Notes: generated from the letters alone by a model not told the origin. Counted from the first letter of the stretch, positions 1-5,426 are shown. The stretch is 5,426 nucleotides of DNA from Bacteroidetes bacterium UBA2322 (GCA_002345145.1 DDVC01000208.1:1-5426); one strand, 5' to 3'. Numbers and translations are program-made.

Positions 1-110
1 TTATGGGCTGTACGAGGCGAGTGGTAAGTTGGTGTTGGAGTAGGCAGGTAGTTTATGAGGTCAAACAATTTATACGGGTCGTAATCAAATTTTTTTCGGC
101 AGGCTTTCAT
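1..110 (-). CDS. Possible start of a divergent gene, cut by the window edge (weak)
   Basis: On the minus strand an ATG at 110-108 opens a frame that stays open to the window edge (36 codons). The protein begins MKACRKKFDYDPYKLF and continues into a Pro/Thr-rich stretch (LPTPTPTY). I do not recognise it. The frame also stays open upstream of the ATG for about 14 codons, back to an in-frame TAA, with no other ATG. In favour of coding: the plus strand is strikingly G-rich here (26 G to 4 C in bases 1-60), so the minus strand is C-rich like the sense strand of the large gene. Against: the visible part is short, no ribosome binding site or promoter is evident, and a Pro/Thr-rich low-complexity stretch can arise by chance. 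It could be the 5' end of a divergently transcribed gene, a remnant of one, or a dispersed intergenic repeat. Confidence 0.22.
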   Translation of the reverse strand, partial: MKACRKKFDYDPYKLFDLINYLPTPTPTYHSPRTAH

Positions 111-213
111 GGCAAAGATTTTGGGGTGAGTGGTTTGGTTTTCGGGGCAAAATTAGCCCGATGTATTGCCAATAACGAACCTAATTTACCCTGTTTTTCG
201 GGTTTTACCCCCG

Positions 214-231
214 CTTTTGGTTCTTTTGGTT
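214..231. repeat. Two perfect tandem copies of a 9-base unit
   Basis: CTTTTGGTT occurs twice back to back (214-222 and 223-231), followed by a partial third copy, TTTGGG. On the minus strand this reads as repeated AACCAAAAG, giving KNQKNQK in one frame and PKEPK in another. It is too short to have a clear function; replication slippage is the simplest origin. Confidence 0.6.
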
Positions 232-450
232 TTTGGGCAAACCCTTATTGGCAAAGCATTTGCGTTTGGTAAGGAGTTGGGGGGCAAAGGGGTTATGTGC
301 GTTTTGCATAAATACCATCGGGCATATGCAACCTTATGTATATTTCGAGCTACTACTATTTAGTGCTACTTTGTTACACTTTACCTTCATTACCCCATAA
401 TATCAGTGCCATTTTCGCCATATACACCCGAGTTAGTTATTTTTCACCAC

Positions 451-465
451 ATAAATAAGTAGCTT
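451..465 (+). promoter_or_regulatory. A-rich leader upstream of the adhesin start codon
   Basis: The bases just before ATG 466 are A/T-rich (ATAAATAAGTAGCTT) and contain no strong Shine-Dalgarno sequence. Bacteroidota commonly start translation from A-rich, SD-poor leaders, so this is consistent with a real start. It also decides the start: an in-frame TAG at 460-462 blocks any upstream extension, so ATG 466 is the first available start, and the signal peptide begins exactly there. Confidence 0.4.
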
Positions 466-531
466 ATGAAAAAACTTCTACCCCTTTTTGCCTTAGTTGC
501 CTCCTTATTTTGCTTGCACCCTTTGTCGGCA
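466..531 (+). other. Signal peptide (Sec, signal peptidase I type)
   Basis: Residues 1-22 show a positively charged start (Lys2, Lys3), a hydrophobic core (Leu4 to Leu17) and a small-residue cleavage site, L-S-A before Gln23. Cys16 is not preceded by a lipobox (the residues before it are Ser-Leu-Phe) and lies inside the hydrophobic core, so a lipoprotein is unlikely. It directs the protein across the inner membrane; passage through the outer membrane would need a separate system, most plausibly type IX. Confidence 0.9.
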
Positions 532-3500
532 CAACCCTGTAGTCCTCCCGGTTCGCCCCCGCTTGCGCTATCGGTTGTAAGCACTACCAATGCCTGCAAT
601 AATGGACCCTGTAATGGCACTGCCCAAGTAGCAGCCACAGGCGGCACAGCTCCATACAACTATACTTGGGATTTCAATGCTTCACTAAATTCCTCTTTAG
701 CAACAGGGTTATGCGCCGGCAGCTATACCGTTACTGTTACTGATACCAACGCGTGTACTGCCCTCACCAACATCACTATTGGGGTTTACCCCATTGTAAA
801 CATTATGGTTACTGAGTCTGGTTTTGGCGAATACACCTATACCGCCAATGTGTCTGGGGCACCGGGTCCTTTTAATTATTCCTGGAGTAGCGGAGGAACC
901 GGTCCCACCATTACCACTGCTACCAATACCAATACGTACTGTGTAACGGTAACTACTTCTCTCGGTTGTTTTACCGTTGCATGTTCCGGTATCTGGACCG
1001 TCCAACCCTCTACTTGCCAGCTTTGCAATGGCAGTGTTACCCTTCCCAATATGGGCACGTATGTAATATCAAACAGCAACGGTTTTTCGCAAAATTTTAT
1101 AGGACCGGGCGTTATGAACGGGCTTTGTGCCGGTGCTTACACTGCTTTTTACCCCACTACTAATACGCTCACCAATTTTACCATCAACAATGTAGGTTTG
1201 CCCTTAAATGCCGATGCCGGTTTTACCACCTCTATTGGCAATGCCCCTGTATTGTATGCCTGCACCGGGCAGCCTATTCAGTTTACCGCCCCCAACGATA
1301 ACCTGTTTGTATTTTGGAATTTTGGTGTGCCCACATCGCCCAACAACACGTCTAATCAATCAAATCCTACTTTTGTTTATCAAAATGCAGGCACTTACAC
1401 CGTTACCCTCATAGCACAGGGCTGCAACAATACCGATACCTTGCAGCGTACCATTATAATAGAGCAGGGCATTGCCCCTCCTATTGAGTGCGCCTCGCTT
1501 GTATGCCCCGGTTCGGTACAAACTTATACCACCTCTGTTGAGTGCGATACCTATAATTGGGTAGTTACCGGTGGCAGCATTACCTCCGGTCAAAACTCTG
1601 CCCAAATTACCGTAGTCTGGAATAATGTGCCTATGGGTACGGTAGAGCTTACCGTAGGCAACTGCGATGGCAGCAATATCTGCAACCCTGTGGGCAGCAT
1701 ACAAGTGCCCATAGTGAGCAACAATATACCCATAAGCGGACCCAACTTGGTTTGTCAGGGCACCACTGCCGTTTACAGTGTGCCGCAGTATGGCGGTGCT
1801 ACCTATACTTGGTCGGTCAATTCTTCATTATCAAACAATATACTTTGGCAAGACCAGAACCAAGTAGGTATAAAGTGGAATTACAATGGCACAGTATCTG
1901 TAAACGTGTCAAGCAGTTTGGCGGGTTGCAGTGTCAGTATTAGCGAGTCGGTACAGGTAAAAAGTCCTTATTCTATATCGGGTCCCGACTTGGTTTGTCC
2001 GGGCAGCCAAGTTACTTATACTGCCTCCGGCGGTATGCACAACTGGTCGGTAACGGGCAATGCAGGCATAGCCGGCGGCGGCACCAACAGCGGCAATGTG
2101 AGCATACTGGCAGGTACCGGTTTGGGCGGTTATACAGTAACTGCCACACCGGTAAACCCCACCCTATACTGCAACGCTCCGCAATCTATATCCGCAACAC
2201 TTGCCGAGCAGCCCGCTCCGCCGCAGCTTATAGACTTAGGGTATATATGCCCCGGCAATGTTTATACCCATCAGATAGCCTCGCCCGCTGCCGGCGTTAG
2301 TTATGCGTGGAATGTTGTTGGCGGCACCCCTGCCACCGGTAGCGGCACTTCGCTCAGCATCTTGTGGAATGTGGGCAGCCCTGCATATTCTGTTTCCATT
2401 ACTGCCCAAAACAATACCGCCCCTTTCTGCACCGCTTCATCAAATACTGCCATACTTCCTCTTACGCAAATTGCTATTGTTGGCGATGAAGATATATGTG
2501 CCGGCGAGCGAGCCTATTATACCGCCGCACCCTATATGCCCGATTTAACCTACACATGGACTATAACCCCCTCACTTGCAGGCAGTGTTATCAGTGGGCA
2601 GGGCACCTACGGAGCAGAGGTACAGTGGAACAACAATTACCCCTCTGCCACCCTCACCGTTAGTGCTTGCAATCTCAGTATAACTATGCCCATCACCATA
2701 CATCAGCCCCCCACGCCCACCATCGTTCCTTCGGGCTATTTATGCGAGGGCAGCAACATCACATTAAGCGTTTCGCCGCCCGGGTTTAGCCAATACGAAT
2801 GGCAAAATGGCAGCACCAATAACGCCATGAGCATTGTAAACGGCGGCAATTACTTAGTTACCGTAACCGATGTTTATGGCTGCGTGGGCAATACGGTCAT
2901 CAATATCCACCAATATCCCCAGCCCGCAGCTCACCTTTATTCAAGCACCGGTAATTTGGTTTGCATAGAAAACCCTGTTGATAAAAACATAGGTGTTGCA
3001 TCGGGCATTGGTTATACTTACGAGTGGTTCTTAAACGGTTCTCCCTTTGCCGGCAATGTAAACCCCATTACCCATACCGCCACTGCTGCTCCGGGCTCTT
3101 TTAATTATAGGGCTGTGGTAACATCGGAATACGGTTGCCAAAAAACTTCCCCTATCCTAACCATTGTTCAGGATTCTTGCATCGGCGGCGGCGGCGGTGG
3201 TGGTGGTTTGTGTAATTTATTGCCCGGTAATTACTTGGGCTTCACAAGCAATGCCACCTATTGCAACACGCTAAACTTCCAAAACACATCGTCAGGAGCT
3301 ACCAACTACGTCTGGAATTTTGGCGATGGCTCCCCCTTAATAAGCACCCCCACTACCAATGCCCAAACCCACACTTACGCCGAACCGGGTTATTACTTGG
3401 TGGCATTACAAGGTACTTTTCCTTCTGCCACCCCGCCTCCATCGGTTTGCACTCGTACCGAGTATCAGTATGTACACGTACCCCTTAAAGCCGATTTTGA

Positions 3501-5426
3501 GTTTATGTTTGCTTGTGTCAATCTTGCCACCCAATTTATCAACAAAACTACCTACACCTACAATACCAGCATTACCTCATGGAGCTGGGATTTTGGCGAT
3601 GGCAGCACAGCCACCGATGTCAATCCGGCTCATGTTTTTCCCGCTCCGGGAAATTACACCGTAACGCTAACGGTTACTACTGCCACTTGTATAGACGTGG
3701 TTACCAAAACCGTTGCCATTGTTCAGTTGCCCGATGTTTCCTTTGCCATTACCAGCCCTGTATGTGAGGGCACAGCCTCCACTTTTACCCCTGCACCCAA
3801 TCCCGATGCCATAAACTGGTTGTGGGATTTTGGCAATGGAGCCTCCGTTTTTGCCCAGCAGCCCGAACAAAGCTACCTCCAAAATGGCGACTATACCGTA
3901 CAACTGACCGTAACCAACAATACCGGTTGCACCAATACCGGCAGCCAAACCATCTCCGTACTACCCGTTGGCAGTGGCAATATAGTACCCTCTTCCCTTT
4001 CCGCTTGCATTGGGCAAAGCATTACACTCACCCCGCCCGCCGGTAGCAGTTACCTCTGGACCAACGGCTCAACCGACAATCCCTTGCTTGCCGCCCAATC
4101 GGGCAGTTATGCCGTTACCGTTACCCAAGCCAACGGCTGCACCTTTAAAACGCCCCCACATACACTCAATTTTACGCCCATCCCTCCTGCAAACATAACC
4201 CCTCCAGCCACACCGCTAAACCTCTGCCCGGGTACCAATTTGCAACTCTCTGCCAATGCCGGTACCAATTATGCGTATGCTTGGAGTACAGGGCAAAGCA
4301 CTTCTGCCATTTCCATACCCTTCAGTAATGTTCCTGCATCGGGTTTATCCGTTACGGTTACTGTTACCGATGCGCAGTCGGGGTGTATGAATACTTCTAC
4401 TACTATTCAGGTAAATCCGGTTAGTTTATCCCCACCCTCCATTAGTCCAAGTACTGCGGCAACCCTCCACCTCTGCCAAGGCGAAACTGCCATACTTACC
4501 GCCACCCACCCCACACTCAGCAATTTTAGCTGGAGCACCGGTGCTACCGGCAATGCTATTACTGTTTCGGCTACAGGAAACTATACCGTAGTCGTTGCCG
4601 ATGCCAACGGCTGTACTAGTTCTGCCAATAAAGTAGTATTGGTAAACGATGGCGGAAACATGGATGCCATTCCCGTGGGCTGCTACGATTATTGCGAACT
4701 GCAACCCATCAGCATTCCAAACGTATATGCCGGTTACCAGTGGCTGCTCAATGGCATACCCATACCCGGTGCTACCGGAAACCAGTTTGTACCTCCCCAA
4801 ACCGGCGATTACCAACTTCAAATTACCACTCCCTTGGGCTGCCAAGACACCTCCGATGTGCTTTCGCTCAACCTCATAGATTGTTTGGCATGTATGGCAA
4901 CCGCTTCTTTTACCCACACCCTCAACTGCTCCGATATTCAGTTTTATGCCACCGGCTCAGGGGGCAATGGGGTATTGTCTTACAATTGGGATTTTGGCGA
5001 TGGTAATACCGATACTGTACCCAACCCAAGCCATACCTTTGCCGCATCGGGTACTTATACCATTTGCCTCACCGTTTCCAACCTCGCCTTAGACGGCGAA
5101 ATTTGCACCGATACCCTTTGTTTCAATATCACCAATTACGGAGACGATAACTTAAACATAATTACCGACAACCTTACCGATGCCAACTGTGGTGAAGCAG
5201 ACGGCAGCATCAGCCTTACCATAGCCGGCAGCAATCCGCCCTATATTATTCAATGGTCTGACCTAAACACAAACGAAGACCGCATCAACCTGCCCGCCGG
5301 CACATATACGCTCACCGTTGCCGATATGGGGGGCTGTACTGCCACCCAAAGTTTTACCCTTGTAGAATTGCCCCTTGCTGCCTCGCCTCTTGTTTGCTCC
5401 ACCACCACCCAAACCGAGCTTACTGT
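466..5426 (+). CDS. Giant secreted multi-domain adhesin-like protein (SprB/PKD/Ig-like repeats), 3' end outside window
   Basis: The frame is open from ATG 466 to the end of the window (1653 codons and counting). I chose this start because a TAG lies two codons upstream and the next residues form a signal peptide (MKKLLPLFALVASLFC...LSA|QP, cleavage after Ala22). The mature part is a chain of about twenty beta-sandwich modules: SprB-like 36-243, PKD 244-334, Ig/PKD-like 335-905, Gly8 907-914, PKD 915-1166, Ig-like 1167-1472, PKD 1473-1556, SprB 1557-1635, then a new module. PKD signatures are WNFGDG (950-955), WDFGDG (1041-1046 and 1508-1513) and WDFGNG (1120-1125). Such proteins in Bacteroidota are surface or secreted filaments used in adhesion or gliding, normally carrying a C-terminal type IX secretion sorting domain; that end is not visible here. 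I count only nine Lys and five Arg in the mature part. No enzyme domain or transmembrane segment is seen after the signal peptide. The exact ligand and role are unknown. It resembles SprB in repeat type but is not shown to be its orthologue. Confidence 0.95.
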   Translation, partial: MKKLLPLFALVASLFCLHPLSAQPCSPPGSPPLALSVVSTTNACNNGPCNGTAQVAATGGTAPYNYTWDFNASLNSSLATGLCAGSYTVTVTDTNACTALTNITIGVYPIVNIMVTESGFGEYTYTANVSGAPGPFNYSWSSGGTGPTITTATNTNTYCVTVTTSLGCFTVACSGIWTVQPSTCQLCNGSVTLPNMGTYVISNSNGFSQNFIGPGVMNGLCAGAYTAFYPTTNTLTNFTINNVGLPLNADAGFTTSIGNAPVLYACTGQPIQFTAPNDNLFVFWNFGVPTSPNNTSNQSNPTFVYQNAGTYTVTLIAQGCNNTDTLQRTIIIEQGIAPPIECASLVCPGSVQTYTTSVECDTYNWVVTGGSITSGQNSAQITVVWNNVPMGTVELTVGNCDGSNICNPVGSIQVPIVSNNIPISGPNLVCQGTTAVYSVPQYGGATYTWSVNSSLSNNILWQDQNQVGIKWNYNGTVSVNVSSSLAGCSVSISESVQVKSPYSISGPDLVCPGSQVTYTASGGMHNWSVTGNAGIAGGGTNSGNVSILAGTGLGGYTVTATPVNPTLYCNAPQSISATLAEQPAPPQLIDLGYICPGNVYTHQIASPAAGVSYAWNVVGGTPATGSGTSLSILWNVGSPAYSVSITAQNNTAPFCTASSNTAILPLTQIAIVGDEDICAGERAYYTAAPYMPDLTYTWTITPSLAGSVISGQGTYGAEVQWNNNYPSATLTVSACNLSITMPITIHQPPTPTIVPSGYLCEGSNITLSVSPPGFSQYEWQNGSTNNAMSIVNGGNYLVTVTDVYGCVGNTVINIHQYPQPAAHLYSSTGNLVCIENPVDKNIGVASGIGYTYEWFLNGSPFAGNVNPITHTATAAPGSFNYRAVVTSEYGCQKTSPILTIVQDSCIGGGGGGGGLCNLLPGNYLGFTSNATYCNTLNFQNTSSGATNYVWNFGDGSPLISTPTTNAQTHTYAEPGYYLVALQGTFPSATPPPSVCTRTEYQYVHVPLKADFEFMFACVNLATQFINKTTYTYNTSITSWSWDFGDGSTATDVNPAHVFPAPGNYTVTLTVTTATCIDVVTKTVAIVQLPDVSFAITSPVCEGTASTFTPAPNPDAINWLWDFGNGASVFAQQPEQSYLQNGDYTVQLTVTNNTGCTNTGSQTISVLPVGSGNIVPSSLSACIGQSITLTPPAGSSYLWTNGSTDNPLLAAQSGSYAVTVTQANGCTFKTPPHTLNFTPIPPANITPPATPLNLCPGTNLQLSANAGTNYAYAWSTGQSTSAISIPFSNVPASGLSVTVTVTDAQSGCMNTSTTIQVNPVSLSPPSISPSTAATLHLCQGETAILTATHPTLSNFSWSTGATGNAITVSATGNYTVVVADANGCTSSANKVVLVNDGGNMDAIPVGCYDYCELQPISIPNVYAGYQWLLNGIPIPGATGNQFVPPQTGDYQLQITTPLGCQDTSDVLSLNLIDCLACMATASFTHTLNCSDIQFYATGSGGNGVLSYNWDFGDGNTDTVPNPSHTFAASGTYTICLTVSNLALDGEICTDTLCFNITNYGDDNLNIITDNLTDANCGEADGSISLTIAGSNPPYIIQWSDLNTNEDRINLPAGTYTLTVADMGGCTATQSFTLVELPLAASPLVCSTTTQTELT
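571..1194 (+). other. N-terminal SprB-like repeat block (three modules)
   Basis: Residues 36-105 match the SprB repeat pattern: Cys44 at the start, a GGTAPYNYTW core (59-68), GLCAGSY (81-87), then TVTVTDTNAC ending at Cys97. Residues 106-181 are a divergent module with PFNYSWSSGGTG in the core and TYCVTVTTSLGC near the end. Residues 182-243 are a degenerate copy: it keeps CNGS (187-190) and GLCAGAY (219-225) but lacks the aromatic PYxYxW core. SprB repeats are named after the gliding adhesin SprB of Flavobacterium and occur in many type IX-exported surface proteins. The first module is a confident assignment; the second and third are inferred from position and partial motifs. Confidence 0.7.
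1195..1467 (+). other. Atypical PKD domain
   Basis: Residues 244-334 keep the PKD frame: Cys266, the FWNFG strand (283-287), NPTFVY (300-305), then AGTYTVTL (308-315) and Cys320. The usual Asp-Gly after the FG pair is replaced by Val-Pro, followed by an Asn/Ser-rich loop. It is clearly related to the four PKD domains downstream but has lost their W-(D/N)-F-G-(D/N)-G turn. It sits between the SprB-like block and the Ig-like array. Confidence 0.7.
1468..3180 (+). other. Array of seven Ig/PKD-like modules
   Basis: Residues 335-905 form seven modules, approximately 335-418, 419-501, 502-584, 585-666, 667-748, 749-821 and 822-905. Most begin with a hydrophobic-Cys-x-Gly motif: VCPG (346), VCQG (429), VCPG (510), ICPG (594), ICAG (677), LCEG (759); the last has VCIE (832). 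Each then has a central Trp strand (YTW, HNWSV, YAW, YTW, YEW, YEW) and closes with a strand carrying a second Cys. The sixth module resembles the common Bacteroidota Ig-like repeat (NGGNYLVTVTDVYGC, 793-806 region). Boundaries are by eye and may be off by several residues. The array probably forms a stiff stalk outside the cell. Confidence 0.75.
3184..3207 (+). repeat. In-frame triplet tract encoding eight glycines
   Basis: Four GGC codons followed by four GGT codons encode Gly907-Gly914. It lies exactly between the Ig/PKD-like array and the run of three PKD domains, and the Cys-to-Cys spacing is longer here (833 to 933) than elsewhere. It probably acts as a flexible hinge. As a triplet repeat it can gain or lose units without breaking the frame. 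Confidence 0.9.
3208..3960 (+). other. Three tandem PKD domains
   Basis: Residues 915-1165 hold three PKD domains (about 915-1006, 1007-1088, 1089-1166). The first has WNFGDG at 950-955, then HTYAEPGYYLVAL. The second has WDFGDG at 1041-1046, then NPAHVFPAPGNYTVTLTV, a textbook match. The third has WDFGNG at 1120-1125, then NGDYTVQLTV. Each has a Cys pair (933/995, 1017/1075, 1100/1155). PKD domains are extracellular beta-sandwich spacers, sometimes binding polysaccharide or calcium; a specific ligand cannot be read from the sequence. Confidence 0.9.
3961..4881 (+). other. Second array: four Ig-like modules
   Basis: Residues 1166-1472 contain four modules (about 1167-1241, 1242-1321, 1322-1394, 1395-1472). 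The recurrent pattern is hydrophobic-Cys-x-Gly, a YxW or FSW strand with S/N-x-G, a loop, G-x-Y-x-V-x-V, then Gly-Cys. Examples are SYLWTNGS (1194-1201) with GSYAVTV, FSWSTGATG with GNYTVVVADANGC, and YQWLLNGIPIPGATG with GDYQLQI. These match the Ig-like repeats widespread in Bacteroidota surface proteins that have C-terminal type IX sorting domains. They are shorter (about 73 residues for three of the four) than the modules of the first array. Confidence 0.8.
4882..5133 (+). other. Fifth PKD domain
   Basis: Residues 1473-1556 show a canonical PKD domain: ASFTHTLNC (1480-1488), YNWDFGDG (1506-1513), NPSHTFAASGTYTICLTV and a Cys pair 1488/1547. Extra cysteines at 1473, 1476 and 1551 flank it and may form further bonds. 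The 17 bases encoding the WDFGDG turn (4987-5003) are identical to those at 3586-3602 in the second domain of the upstream PKD trio. Confidence 0.9.
5134..5370 (+). other. SprB repeat, canonical
   Basis: Residues 1557-1635 match the SprB repeat closely: DANCGEADGSISLTI (1572-1586), PPYIIQWSD, NLPAGTYTLTVAD (1608-1620), GGCTAT and a closing SFTLVEL strand, with Cys pair 1575/1624. It is a closer match than the N-terminal copies and shows that SprB-type modules recur after the PKD/Ig-like region. The bases after it (5371-5426) start another module that the window cuts. Confidence 0.85.

Larger units (their letters stand above)
1..465. other. Upstream region without a convincing complete gene
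   Basis: This 465-base stretch precedes the large gene. Bases 1-300 are G/T-rich on the plus strand (about 90 G, 44 C) and 301-465 shift to C over G. The G-rich part contains five copies of GGCAAA (starts 111, 146, 236, 250, 283) and a 9-base tandem duplication at 214-231. A plus-strand frame of 89 codons (3-272) exists, but its residue content (many Trp, Phe, Cys) and the skew argue against it being a protein. Minus-strand open stretches at 309-205 (34 codons, Lys/Asn/Gln-rich), 244-107 (45 codons, no ATG) and 110-1 lie in different frames. No tRNA, rRNA or strong terminator hairpin was seen. Bases 301-465 should contain the promoter and leader of the large gene, but no confident -33/-7 pair could be placed. 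Confidence 0.6.

Noticed and set aside
188..210. Alternating ACCC / GGGT / ACCC that could form two mutually exclusive hairpins
   Set aside because: The stems are only four base pairs, which is too weak to claim an RNA switch.
3..272. 89-codon plus-strand frame upstream of the adhesin
   Set aside because: It has no recognisable motif, is rich in Trp, Phe and Cys, and the G excess of the plus strand is opposite to the sense strand of the real gene. It looks like the shadow of minus-strand composition.
304..331. Inverted repeat TTGCAT / ATGCAA with a 16-base loop
   Set aside because: A six-base AT-rich stem with no extension and no T-tract; not a credible terminator or operator on its own.
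364..373. TGCTACTTTG as a Bacteroidota -7 promoter element
   Set aside because: TTTG matches, but TA is not at the required distance before it and no TTG-type -33 element is found about 20 bases upstream.
1995..2548. Plus-strand alternative-frame ORFs within the adhesin
   Set aside because: They are rich in Arg, His and Leu with no domain signature and sit wholly inside the strongly supported frame.
4426..4917. 163-codon minus-strand open frame inside the adhesin gene, and shorter antisense frames at 444-659, 709-1005, 1360-1704 and 3667-3948
   Set aside because: Antisense frames stay open because the sense codons are biased (ACC, GCC, GGC, AAT), which rarely create antisense stops. The sense frame carries the signal peptide and domain motifs across all of them.
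1468..5370. Periodic sequence suggesting a CRISPR array or DNA satellite
   Set aside because: The ~82-residue periodicity exists at protein level only. Nucleotide copies are diverged and in frame, with no constant repeat and spacer structure.

Overview
The window is almost entirely one gene. A reading frame opens with ATG at 466 on the plus strand and stays open to the last base (1653 complete codons plus two bases), so both its stop codon and its C-terminus lie outside the window. The predicted product has a clean signal peptide (residues 1-22) followed by about twenty consecutive beta-sandwich modules of 70-90 residues: SprB-type repeats, PKD domains and Ig/PKD-like domains. This combination, together with the Thr/Asn/Ser/Gly-rich, very Lys/Arg-poor composition, is typical of the giant cell-surface or secreted adhesins of Bacteroidota (Chitinophagales, Saprospirales, Cytophagales or Flavobacteriales-like organisms). 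These are usually exported by Sec and then by the type IX secretion system. The phylum is inferred from domain style; nothing in the window fixes the genus.

Layout: 1-465 is non-coding or poorly coding. Its first ~300 bases are strongly G-rich on the plus strand (about 90 G to 44 C by my count), and the skew reverses after ~300. The minus strand here carries three short open stretches in different frames, the last starting with ATG at 110 and leaving the window at base 1. This may be the start of a divergent gene or a decayed one. 466-531 encodes the signal peptide. 571-1194 encodes one clear and two divergent SprB-like modules. 1195-1467 encodes an atypical PKD domain. 1468-3180 encodes seven Ig/PKD-like modules. 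3184-3207 encodes eight glycines. 3208-3960 encodes three PKD domains. 3961-4881 encodes four Ig-like modules. 4882-5133 encodes a further PKD domain, 5134-5370 a textbook SprB repeat, and 5371-5426 the start of the next module.

Most notable is a regular cysteine ladder. Eighteen of the twenty complete modules have one Cys near the first strand and one 44-62 residues later, and the first Cys recurs about every 82 residues. This suggests a long, protease-resistant rod stapled by one disulfide per module. No RNA genes, mobile elements, CRISPR arrays or other complete genes were found.
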